From: AP-15 sp963846635
Lineage (GTDB): Bacteria > Pseudomonadota > Alphaproteobacteria > ATCC43930 > CGMCC-115725
Direction: 5' to 3'
DNA length: 64,000 nt
Assembly: GCA_963846635.1 (NCBI GenBank)
Contig: CAWJXM010000058.1
Location: forward strand, 124,001 to 188,000
This document shows, piece after piece, positions 45,694-53,818 of the stretch. How positions within the stretch are numbered: the stretch's first letter is position 1; each line of letters begins with the position of its first letter. Under the pieces are notes generated by a model, which ran no database searches, had not been told where the DNA came from, and saw nothing but the letters and a program-made list of their open reading frames with translations. Made by a program: the position numbers and the translations under genes.

Positions 45694-46629
45694 CTAGCCC
45701 AATTGCGACTTGAACCAACCGATGATTTCGCCGCCGGTGGCCTTCCAGACACTCTGATAGGCGCAGATATGGCCAAGCACTTCGTCGAGATGGCGGATGC
45801 GCCAAGGCTGGCCCATGATCCATGGATGCAGATGCAGCACCATCATCCGTCCGTTGGTCTTCCCATCGGCATATAGACCATCAAACCAATCGCGCCACAG
45901 CAGGTTGACTTCGTTGATAGTTCGGCGGCCGTGCAAGTGGATGTAATTATCGTCGAGGTATGCGTGCACCCCGAGCGAATAAAGCTCGCCGGTTTTTGGC
46001 GTCATCTTGTAAGGCTGTTCGTCATTGCCCCAGTCGCAGACGTAGCGAATGCCTTCCCCGGCGAGAAGATCAGGCGTGTTTGGCGTTTCCTGGAAGTCAG
46101 GGCCAGACCAACCGATCGGGCGCTTGCCTGTGGCCTTTTCGACCGCGTCAACCGAAGCGCGGATATATTGCCGCTCCTGATCTTCAGACATGCCAATATG
46201 GATGACGCGCCGACGCGACAAACCATGTGCGATGAACTCGGCTTCGCGCTTCAGACCCTCCTTGACCAGAAATGGGTAGTGGTCGGCGACGGCCTTATCG
46301 AGCGCCAAGGTGGGCTTGATACCGTATTTGTCGAGTATGGCGAGGATACGGAAGATCCCGACGCGGTTGCCATATTCGTGATTGCCGTAGCCGCCGATAT
46401 CGGGAAAGCGGTTGTCCGGCGGGTTTCCGCTCCACAAGCCCTCCGGGCCCCCTAACGGGCTCACTGCTAGCGGCGTATTGGCCGGCACCTCCCAGTCCCA
46501 GTGCTCAAGGTTGACGATCACGGCAAACGCGACCCGGGCATTATCCGGCCACCTCAGAATGGGGCGCGCAACAATCGGGGACCACGGATAAAAGTCCTGG
46601 TCCATGCCATAGGCTCGTTTTGCAGGCAT
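45694..46629 (-). CDS. Polysaccharide deacetylase family protein (tandem copy 1)
   Basis: A 311-residue NodB-fold paralogue of the next gene: FAVIVNLEHWDWE, GGYGNHEYGNRVGIFRILAILDKYGI, FIAHGLSRRRVIHIGMSEDQER, IGWSGPDFQETPNT and LHLHPWIMGQPWR line up block for block. The ATG at 46629 follows GGAGGAG and removes an improbable upstream stretch. Together the two probably form an operon acting on related N-acyl or amide substrates; they are near, but not in line with, the Rieske gene. Confidence 0.83.
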   Translation of the reverse strand: MPAKRAYGMDQDFYPWSPIVARPILRWPDNARVAFAVIVNLEHWDWEVPANTPLAVSPLGGPEGLWSGNPPDNRFPDIGGYGNHEYGNRVGIFRILAILDKYGIKPTLALDKAVADHYPFLVKEGLKREAEFIAHGLSRRRVIHIGMSEDQERQYIRASVDAVEKATGKRPIGWSGPDFQETPNTPDLLAGEGIRYVCDWGNDEQPYKMTPKTGELYSLGVHAYLDDNYIHLHGRRTINEVNLLWRDWFDGLYADGKTNGRMMVLHLHPWIMGQPWRIRHLDEVLGHICAYQSVWKATGGEIIGWFKSQLG

Positions 46630-46865
46630 CGCTCCTCCTTCTTCGTATCTGAATACCGTCTGTCGAACTATGACATACAGAGACACCGCCGCAAACTTTC
46701 GCACCGGGATTGCCTCGGCGAGATAACGTCGATGGAAAGGACGGCCGGTCCGATTAACGCATAAGGGCTATCGGCCGGAGATCCGATTTTCAGATCACAG
46801 CCTCGGCTTCTTCCGAGTACCATGGCGGCTGATGAACTGATGAACCGACTCGAAAGGCTCCTCGC

Positions 46866-47699
46866 ATGGACATCTCCGGCAAGACCGCCATTGTAACCGG
46901 CGCTGCTTCCGGCATCGGCCTTGGCATTGCCACGGCGCTCGCCGAGGCTGGTGCGAACGTCGTCATGGCCGATATCCAAAAGGATGCGGTTGAGCAGGCA
47001 GCTCATACCCTTTCCGGCACGAACAAGCAGGTCATGCCGGTGAGGATCGATGTCACCCAGGAGCAATCTGTGCTCGATGCTCTGGCGGAAGCCGAACGCA
47101 ATCTCGGCAAGCTCCACATCGCTTGCAACAATGCCGGCGTGCCGATGCATGGCACCAGGCTGGTCGACGTGCCGCTCGGCGATTGGGAATTTGTGATTGG
47201 TGTCAATATTTGGGGGGTCATTCACGGCATCCGCCACTTCCTCCCCGCCATTCTGCGGCACGGGGAAGAAGGGCACATCGTCAACACCGCCTCGGTCGCG
47301 GGCTTCCAGAATCGCCGCGGCACCAATCAGGGGCCGTATTCGATGAGCAAATACGCCGTTGTTTCACTGTCCGAAGCGTTGGAGCACGAACTGGAAGGCA
47401 CCCATGTCGGGGTCTCGGTACTATGTCCGGGCCCGGTCAATACGAACATTCCTCGCGGCGGCCGCAATCGTCCGCCCCATATGGGCGGACCGCAAATCCG
47501 CGCCGGTGAGGAAGCAGTACTGGCCGAACGCCTCGCTACCACGGGTCTTGATCCGAAAAGGGTCGGGGAACGCGTCGTCGACGCGATCCGGACGAAGACC
47601 TTTTATGCCTTTGTCAGCGCTGTTCCGGCCGATGTCCTCAAGGCCCGGCACCGCCGCATCGAGGATGCCCTGAACAGCCCTTGGGTCACTCATTACTGA
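46866..47699 (+). CDS. SDR family NAD(P)-dependent oxidoreductase
   Basis: A 277-residue classical short-chain dehydrogenase: TGAASGIGLGIA nucleotide loop, NNAGVP, VNTASVAG with the catalytic Ser region, and YSMSKYAVV as the Y-x3-K pair. The Asp in VVMADIQKD after strand two favours NAD(H). Substrate unknown. Divergent from the deacetylase pair. Confidence 0.88.
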   Translation: MDISGKTAIVTGAASGIGLGIATALAEAGANVVMADIQKDAVEQAAHTLSGTNKQVMPVRIDVTQEQSVLDALAEAERNLGKLHIACNNAGVPMHGTRLVDVPLGDWEFVIGVNIWGVIHGIRHFLPAILRHGEEGHIVNTASVAGFQNRRGTNQGPYSMSKYAVVSLSEALEHELEGTHVGVSVLCPGPVNTNIPRGGRNRPPHMGGPQIRAGEEAVLAERLATTGLDPKRVGERVVDAIRTKTFYAFVSAVPADVLKARHRRIEDALNSPWVTHY

Positions 47700-47956
47700 C
47701 CGTTGCACCCCCGGAGCAGCAATGGGCGTACATGATCATCTCCGGTTCGCTTTCGGCGGCGTGTGTCCATCGGATATAGATGTCACTGTCGCTGCCTTTA
47801 CAGATGGCACTGGAACCGGGTGGCGGGCGCGAGCGCCCGGGTAAGCGCAGCGTCCGACCGGTGCCCAATGACCTCGGCGCGATGTAGCGGGAGGGAACGC
47901 CTGGTGGGTGCACTGATCCAAGCGTTCCTTCTTCGCTCCCTTCGGGCTAAGGACTG

Positions 47957-48568
47957 CTAAATCCGGTCTCTGGCGTAGCGGGCGCGCTCCTCCGCGATTT
48001 GTTCCGGAGTGTAAACGGGCGCCTTCTCGTCAAAGGAGCTCCAGCCGCTTTCGCGATACGCCGCGGCACGAACCGCCGGATCCACCCATCGGTAGCGCTG
48101 CAGAATCTCGCGGGCTAATGGCGCTTGGGCGTCGGCGACGCGAGCGGCGACGAGCGTGCCGCCGCGGCGCACGCCTTCCGCATAGAAATTGGCATCCCGC
48201 TCTGGTACCCCCGCGCTGGTCAGCGAGCCGACCAAGCCGCCCGCCGCACCGCCGACGACAGCGCCGCCCGCCGCACCAACCGCGGTAGCAACGAGCCAGC
48301 CTGCAGCGACTACGGGACCGACGCCGGGGATCGCCATTAGCCCCAAACCGGTCAGGAGCCCGCCGATACCACCCACGACCGCCCCGATACCTGCCCCCGT
48401 TCCGGCGTCCTCGGCAGCGTGTGTCGAATGAGTGCGGCTGTATCGATTGTCAGCGTTGTTCGAGACGATGCTGATCTCGGAAGCCGGGATCCCCGCTTCC
48501 TCGAGAGCACGCGTCGCCGCAACCGCGTCATCGTATATGTCGTAAAGAGCAGTGATTGTCTGTGTCAT
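47957..48568 (-). CDS. General stress protein-like, glycine-zipper membrane protein
   Basis: A 203-residue protein. The N-terminus TQTITALYDIYDDAVAATRALEEAGIPASEISIVSN is the small alpha/beta domain of YflT-like heat-induced stress proteins. Residues 55-120 are very Gly/Ala-rich with repeated GxxxG spacing (GAGIGAVVGGIGGLLTGLG), a glycine zipper likely to insert in membrane. The tail repeats the first domain's form (ANFYAEGVRRGGTLVAARV). Role in stress or envelope packing is inferred. Convergent with the SDR gene; a small GC hairpin (47824-47839) lies between them. Confidence 0.75.
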   Translation of the reverse strand: MTQTITALYDIYDDAVAATRALEEAGIPASEISIVSNNADNRYSRTHSTHAAEDAGTGAGIGAVVGGIGGLLTGLGLMAIPGVGPVVAAGWLVATAVGAAGGAVVGGAAGGLVGSLTSAGVPERDANFYAEGVRRGGTLVAARVADAQAPLAREILQRYRWVDPAVRAAAYRESGWSSFDEKAPVYTPEQIAEERARYARDRI

Positions 48569-48619
48569 CGAACATTCCTTGCCAAATCTGGTTACAATCT
48601 CGTCCCTAGAGGCGCCATA

Positions 48620-48952
48620 TCACTTGGCGACAACGTTGCCCTGATAATCGAGAGCCACATGAAAAACCGCGCCGCCTTTGGAGGCTGTGCCTCGCCAAAT
48701 GCCCTCTTTATCTTTGAGGAGCCTGCTGACATTAGAAAAGCCCGCTCGCTCGATGCGGGACCTCGCTTGTGCCTGGGTAAAGCTATTTGCGCCAGCTACC
48801 GGCGCCCCGGGATTGTTGGCGTTCGAGGTGGCGACTGCCGGCGTGCCGGCATCGTGATTTGCGGCGGGAGCTGCGTTCTGGGCTAGCGCGAGGCCAGAAG
48901 TTGCGGCCGTGCTTAACACCGCAGCGGTGGCCACTGCCAAAAAACGATGCAT
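48620..48952 (-). CDS. Small secreted protein, PepSY-like
   Basis: A 110-residue protein with a signal peptide (to ALAQ), an Ala/Asn-rich linker, and a C-terminal domain SFTQAQARSRIERAGFSNVSRLLKDKEGIWRGTA...VALDYQGNV with the single helix plus sheet arrangement of PepSY-like domains. Such proteins are periplasmic with unknown function. It sits 51 bases upstream of the stress protein on the same strand and may be coexpressed. Confidence 0.7.
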   Translation of the reverse strand: MHRFLAVATAAVLSTAATSGLALAQNAAPAANHDAGTPAVATSNANNPGAPVAGANSFTQAQARSRIERAGFSNVSRLLKDKEGIWRGTASKGGAVFHVALDYQGNVVAK

Positions 48953-49283
48953 TTTCTATTCCTTGATTGCCTCAATCATACAGGATGAACGCAATCGTTT
49001 CATCCGCGTTCCCGCGAGCAGCGACAATGGAACTCGCGCTAGGCATGACTTCCGCCTCGCTGTGTCGACGTCAGGTAATAACCCTGGTTGCGGGTTCTGA
49101 GCCGTAGTGCTGATCACTGATCGTCCCACGTCAGCTGCCAAGATGCGCTCACTCGACTGCGCGAGAGCTACACTGTGCCGCATTATTGACATGACACGAG
49201 GGAGGGACGCTCCGCCCTTGGGACGGAACCATCAGAATGCGCGAGCGGTTGACGCCAATAGTCAACTATTGAGGAAGGGGACA
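48953..49283. other. Divergent intergenic region
   Basis: About 330 bases between divergent starts of two small secreted proteins. GAGGAAGGGG precedes the downstream ATG. No coding frame or strong hairpin found. Confidence 0.3.
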
Positions 49284-49589
49284 ATGACCACTATGGCAAA
49301 GCATCTGCTGGCTGGTGTCGCCGCTCTCGGTTTAATGGCCGGCGGCGCTTTAGCGCAAGGGACACCCGGCTCTGGCTCATCGACAACCACCGTTACCTCG
49401 AGCCCGAACGGCGGTTCCAGCACGTCGACCACGCAACAAGGGGTCGGGTGGAATGGGAACCAGGTCAATAAAAAGGACACCTACAAGCAAGGCTCCGCGG
49501 GCAGCTCCGAAACCCATTCGAAGACAGAGATGGACCCCAATAGTGGGGGCAGCACAACCAGCTCCACCACCACGACCAAACCGCAATAA
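49284..49589 (+). CDS. Small secreted Ser/Thr/Gly-rich protein
   Basis: A 101-residue product with a clean signal peptide (MTTMAKHLLAGVAALGLMAG to ALAQ) followed by low-complexity Ser/Thr/Gly/Asn sequence with repeated SSTTT runs and one WNGNQVNKKDTYK segment. No known domain. The start follows GAGGAAGGGG. Similar short disordered secreted proteins are common in rhizobia-like genomes and of unknown use. Confidence 0.7.
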   Translation: MTTMAKHLLAGVAALGLMAGGALAQGTPGSGSSTTTVTSSPNGGSSTSTTQQGVGWNGNQVNKKDTYKQGSAGSSETHSKTEMDPNSGGSTTSSTTTTKPQ

Positions 49590-49895
49590 CCGCCGCCAGT
49601 CGGGGGTATCGCTCCCGCACGGGGGACTCCCCTGAGGCACGATTGCAGTCGCCGCTTACACCCGCGGACGAGCCGATCAAGGTCATATGAGCTAAGTCCC
49701 CCGCCGATACGCCGCGGGGTGCTCGTCTGCAGCAACCAATCAGCGGCAAAAGCGGAATCGTTTCGTTTTTGGCCCCGAAGCTTGCTGTTGAACCGCGTCC
49801 GCTCTCGATGTGCGGATCGGAGAGCGAAGCGGCCAACGGCATTATAGGCTAAACTGCGGTATTCTCGCAGTCGGCCAATAAAGCTGGGGGACCGT
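49590..49895. other. Intergenic region without recognised features
   Basis: About 300 bases with only an imperfect GGGGG/CCCCC palindromic patch (49602-49632: CGGGGGTATCGCTCCCGC, GGGGGACTCCCC) just after the secreted protein, which may aid termination. No coding frame is convincing. Confidence 0.3.
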
Positions 49896-50834
49896 ATGGA
49901 AGCACAGCCATCGTCAAAATCGGCGCGGCTACAGGAACTGATCCATCGCCAGAACAAGGTTTTGGCGGTGCTGCACCCACCAAGCGCAGCGCATGCCCGG
50001 ATCATGGAAAAGGCAGGCTGCGAGGCATTGTTTGTCGGCACCGGCGGGGTGGTTGGCGCCTACACCGGTCTTGCCGATGTCGGCACCGCGACAATGAGCG
50101 AGTGCGTGACGATCGCCGGGTGGATTGCCGACAGTGTGTCGATCCCGGTGATCATGGACGGCGACACCGGGCACGGCGGCATCATGGCGGTGCGCCGCAT
50201 GATCAGAGAATGCATCCGTGCCGGCATCGCCGGGATCCGCATCGACGACCAGCCGATCGAGGGCAAGCGCAAGACCCAGAGTGCTGGGGTTGAGGTCGTG
50301 CCGTTCGATCAGGCGATCGCGCGCTATCGTGGGGCGGTCGATATGAAGAATGAGCTCGACCCGAATTTCGTCGTGATGGCGCAGTGCTATGCGCGCGATG
50401 CGGGGGACGGAACCTTGGAGGATACAATCGCTCGGTTGCGCGCCTATCGCGAGGAGGCCGGGGTCGATTGGGTACAGTTCGAGTCGCCCCATTCCATCGA
50501 GGAGATCAAAGCGGCGCGGGCGGCGGTCACCGGGCCGTTTTCATTCATGAAAGGCAAGCTTGGCCGCTATCTCGACCGTGACGAGCACTTGGCGCTTGGC
50601 GTCACGATTGCTTGGTACCCGGGGTTCACCCACCACGTCACCTGGGCGGCGCTGTGGGACTTCATGACCGCGTTCCAATCGAGCGGCGTCAAGGCTTGGG
50701 ATGCTTTTGTCGACAGTCGGCGCGATCGGCCTTATCCAATTCCCGAGGTGCCGGAGGCTGGTGAAAGCGGCGCCAAGCAGCAGGCTCTTGAAGAGCACTA
50801 TTTCCGCCAGATGCCCGGAGCTAAGAGATCGTGA
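49896..50834 (+). CDS. Isocitrate lyase/PEP mutase superfamily protein
   Basis: A 312-residue barrel of the ICL/PEPM family: FVGTGGVVGAYTGLADVG, VIMDGDTGHGG (metal-binding D-x-D-x-G-H-G), and IRIDDQPIEGKRK where ICL and methylisocitrate lyase have K-K/R-C-G-H. The catalytic Cys of that loop is absent (residues read IEGKRKTQSAG), so C-C lyase chemistry of the classic kind is doubtful; oxaloacetate decarboxylase/hydrolase-like or other members without Cys are better matches. Followed 22 bases later by an amidohydrolase on the same strand, likely one transcript. Confidence 0.82.
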   Translation: MEAQPSSKSARLQELIHRQNKVLAVLHPPSAAHARIMEKAGCEALFVGTGGVVGAYTGLADVGTATMSECVTIAGWIADSVSIPVIMDGDTGHGGIMAVRRMIRECIRAGIAGIRIDDQPIEGKRKTQSAGVEVVPFDQAIARYRGAVDMKNELDPNFVVMAQCYARDAGDGTLEDTIARLRAYREEAGVDWVQFESPHSIEEIKAARAAVTGPFSFMKGKLGRYLDRDEHLALGVTIAWYPGFTHHVTWAALWDFMTAFQSSGVKAWDAFVDSRRDRPYPIPEVPEAGESGAKQQALEEHYFRQMPGAKRS

Positions 50835-50856
50835 CTCGATAGGAAGGGAGTGAGCC

Positions 50857-52014
50857 ATGGCCCGCAACGGCTTCAGGATCTTCGATTCGGATACGCATGT
50901 CGGTCCCGACGCACGCATTCTCGCCCGCTATCTGAGTGCCGCCGAAAAGGACTGGCTGCAACCGTGGGAGCCCTACAAATCGCGCGCCCGCTCCGGGCAC
51001 GAGACCTACACAAAGGGCCAGCGCCAATACCGCCGCCGGCTCGGCACGGCCGAACCCGATCACGCGCCGGCCGGATACATGGCGGGGTTTACCGGCGTCA
51101 AGCGATCGCGTCAGCCTTCACCGCTGGTCGACGACGATCCTGCTGAGCGCACCAAGGACATGGATTTGGAAGGTGTCGACGTGAACCTGACGCTCCCGTC
51201 GGGGTGGTTCGGGACCTGGACGGCGGGCGACGACGTCGCTCTCGAAATGGCGATGTACCGCGCCTATCACCGCTGGATGGCTGATTACTGCGGCGCTTAT
51301 CCGAAGCGGCTCGGCGGCGTTATTCTGGCTGGCGCGCGCGATGTCGAGGGTGCGCTTGCCGAGATCAATCGCTGCGGTCGCGAGACATGGGCCTGGGGAA
51401 TGATGGTCTATGCGCCGAAGGACACGCCGCTCGACCATCCGGCGCTGGAGCCGCTTTATGCCGCGGCTGCCGAACTCGACCTCGCGGTTGTACTTCATAC
51501 CTTCACCGTGATGCCGCCCTACGCGCCGGGCGGGCAGGACACCTGGGATAATCTGTGGCTGCAGCGCTCGGCGGCTCATCCCTGGTGCGGCATGCGCAAC
51601 ATGGCCGCCGTGATCGGCAGCGGCATTATGGAGCGCTACCCGAGCTTGCGTGTCGGCACCTTGGAGGCCGGGCACGGCTGGCTGCCATTCTGGATGGCGC
51701 GGCTCGACGAACACGCCGAGACGATCAAGGCGGCACTCCCCGAGCTCGCACACAAGCCGAGCGAATACGTCACCGGCGGGCGCTATTTCCAGAGCATCGA
51801 AATCCCCGAAGGTGCAAGGCTGACCAATACGGTTATTGATCTCGTCGGCGACCATGTCCTGATGTATGCGTCCGACTATCCGCATGGTGAAAGCCACTTT
51901 CCGCAGTCGGTCTCAATGGTGCTCGACTGGGCGATGGACGCGGAGCGCAAACGCAAGCTGCTGTGGGACAACGCCGTCCGGTTTTACGCGCGCGCTCCGG
52001 TCGCCGATAGGTAA
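50857..52014 (+). CDS. Amidohydrolase-2 family protein
   Basis: A 385-residue TIM-barrel hydrolase/decarboxylase. FRIFDSDTHVGPD opens the barrel with D-x-H in place of H-x-H, VVLHTFT and TLEAGHGWLPFW follow, and MYASDYPHGES holds the active Asp, the form of 2,3-dihydroxybenzoate/o-pyrocatechuate-type decarboxylase relatives annotated amidohydrolase-2. It follows the ICL/PEPM homologue by 22 bases and precedes a truncated Gfo/Idh gene, so the original operon continued before the island rearranged. Confidence 0.85.
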   Translation: MARNGFRIFDSDTHVGPDARILARYLSAAEKDWLQPWEPYKSRARSGHETYTKGQRQYRRRLGTAEPDHAPAGYMAGFTGVKRSRQPSPLVDDDPAERTKDMDLEGVDVNLTLPSGWFGTWTAGDDVALEMAMYRAYHRWMADYCGAYPKRLGGVILAGARDVEGALAEINRCGRETWAWGMMVYAPKDTPLDHPALEPLYAAAAELDLAVVLHTFTVMPPYAPGGQDTWDNLWLQRSAAHPWCGMRNMAAVIGSGIMERYPSLRVGTLEAGHGWLPFWMARLDEHAETIKAALPELAHKPSEYVTGGRYFQSIEIPEGARLTNTVIDLVGDHVLMYASDYPHGESHFPQSVSMVLDWAMDAERKRKLLWDNAVRFYARAPVADR

Positions 52015-52052
52015 AGCTATAGCCGGTTATAAAATCCAAAGGAGCAAGCGCA

Positions 52053-52222
52053 TGGCCAACAGTGCCAAGATCCGGGTGGGGATTGTCGGCGCGAGCCCGG
52101 ACCGGGCTTTGCGTCGATCGCTCATATCCCGGCATTGCAGGCTGCCCGAATTCGAGATCAGCGCCCTTTGCACGATCCGCCAGAACTCGGCCGAGGCGGC
52201 CTTGCACTTCGCGAACACCTTG
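52053..52222 (+). pseudogene. Truncated Gfo/Idh/MocA oxidoreductase, N-terminal fragment
   Basis: MANSAKIRVGIVGASPDR is the start of a Gfo/Idh dehydrogenase behind AAAGGAG. The next 45 bases read correctly only in another frame (GFASIAHIPALQA), then the first frame returns (LPEFEISALCTIRQNSAEAALHF) and homology ends at about 52215, where the stop of an oppositely oriented transporter fragment begins. So it has two frame changes and lacks about 85 percent of the enzyme. Confidence 0.7.
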
Positions 52223-52800
52223 TCAGGCCAGTTCGGGAACCGCCTCGCTGACGGTTTCCAGCTGGCCGACGGTTTCCTTGCCGAACAGCACTGGCACAAA
52301 GGCGCCGATCGACGCTATGACAGCCAGCGTGCCAAAGAAGATCGTGGGCGATCCAGTATACGGCTCCAATAGAAAGGGCGCCAGCACGCCGGCGCCCAAC
52401 CGCCCGCACGTCTCGCCAAAATATTGCCCGCGCCCGCGCAACGCTGTCGGGAACTGCTCGGAGAGGTAAACCCGCACGGCCGTAAAGGTCGACAGCACGG
52501 TGAAGCCGGTAATCAGCGCTGCCGGCAATGAACCGACAACCGTTGCGTAATGCCCCGCGGAATGCGCTACCGCCATCCATCGAAGAGTCCGGGAAGCGAT
52601 CGCGGCGAGAGCAATATGTGATCGTCCACCGCCGCCCGATGATCTCCATCAGAAAACCGGTGAACCCTTGCCTGGTATGCTTGCCACGAACGCCAGCGAA
52701 CTGAGCCCAATGACTCGAAGTGACAGCAGACACCCTGATCGTTCAAAGCCTTCGGCAACAGGACAGCAGATTGTAAAGAACGAGACTTGCGCGCAGACGA
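52223..52800 (-). pseudogene. MFS transporter, C-terminal fragment with frameshifts
   Basis: Read in pieces on the minus strand: SLAFVASIPGKG, then FLMEIIGRRWTITY (loop signature), then the intact last part from 52576 (ALITGFTVLSTFTAVRVYLSEQFPTALRGRGQYFGETCGRLGAG, ending QLETVSEAVPELA). That is about 190 residues of the second half of an MFS metabolite symporter, lacking helices 1-6. Frame changes occur near 52690 and 52580. Its upstream end meets the IS630 remnant, which probably replaced the first half. Confidence 0.7.
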
Positions 52801-52829
52801 GGCTCACGATGCCCACGACAGTCCAGCGG

Positions 52830-53647
52830 CAGGCTGCGCTCCGGCGCACAACAGCGCGATCTCGGCCAGATGCAGGTTATCGCTGCGGTGTTGCAGCGCG
52901 GCAGGACGAGGGCTGTGCCTTTGCCCTCGCGGGGACAGATCGCGCCGAATATATAGGCCGAGGCGGTGCGCTGATCCGTGGCGCCGACGGCCGAGTGCCG
53001 CGTTCGCCCTCCTGAGCCTGCGAAGGGGCCGGGTGATCTTGTCTTCTGTCCGATGGCGCCTCGTCGGCAAACCACACCTCGATCGGCCGGCCGGCCGCAA
53101 CGCGCAGCCGGATAGCCGCCAGGCGCGCGGGAAGCTCTTTTTGAAAGCCGCCGGCGCGGCGGGGTCCAAGGCGTGATGGCGCGGGCGAGCAGAGAGCTTG
53201 CGATAGCCCATTGCGCGCAGCATCCGGCTGAGCGTCTGCTTGCTGATCGAAATGCGGAACTCGGCATAGACCCACTGTGCCAGATCGATGAGACGCCAGC
53301 GCACCACCCCGTCCACCGCCGGATTGGGGCCGGCCGCGATGATCCGCCTGAGCGCTTCGCGCTGCGCGGGGTTGAGCAGCGGACGGTTGCCCGGCGCCTG
53401 CCGTCGAGAAGCCCTGAGGGCCCATGCGCGTTGAAGGCCACCACCCACTTGCGCACTCCTGAGCTTGTCGAAGGGCTGCCGCGCGAAACCACCGATCGCC
53501 GCCGCCGCGGCGCGCGAGGCGCCTTATAGATCGCCGCCAGCGCTAACAGGCGCCGGGTCTGCTTGGCATCCCGCGAGGCTTTCGCCAGCGCACGCATGTG
53601 CTGCGCGCGTAATCTTCCCGAAGCAGCGTGCCGCTGTCATCGACCAT
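52830..53647 (-). pseudogene. IS630-family transposase remnant
   Basis: From about 53647 on the minus strand: DDSGTLLREDYARS, ALAKASRDAKQTRRLLALAAIY, VVAFNAHGPSGLLDGR, then in another frame LNPAQREALRRIIAAG, VDGVVRWRLIDLAQWVYAEF, SISKQTLSRMLRAMGYRKLSARPRHHA, PIEVWFADEA (first catalytic Asp), and finally DQRTASAYIFGAICP, ALVLPRCNT and LHLAEIA. This is the helix-turn-helix and early DDE core of an IS630 transposase; at least four frame changes and loss of everything after the second Asp make it dead. It runs into the MFS fragment. Confidence 0.8.
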
Positions 53648-53818
53648 CCTCGCCGTCGCACGGTAAAGCACAGGCGGAGCGGCTTGAGCAGCCAAGGATG
53701 CTACTAGAGGAATGGGATAAATGGAATGCTGTCGAGTTTGCCGCCGAGCACGTGGCTGGCGGAAATACCCGTTCTGGCATTCGACACCCGTTCGGGTCCG
53801 GCGTCTATCCCGCTATCA

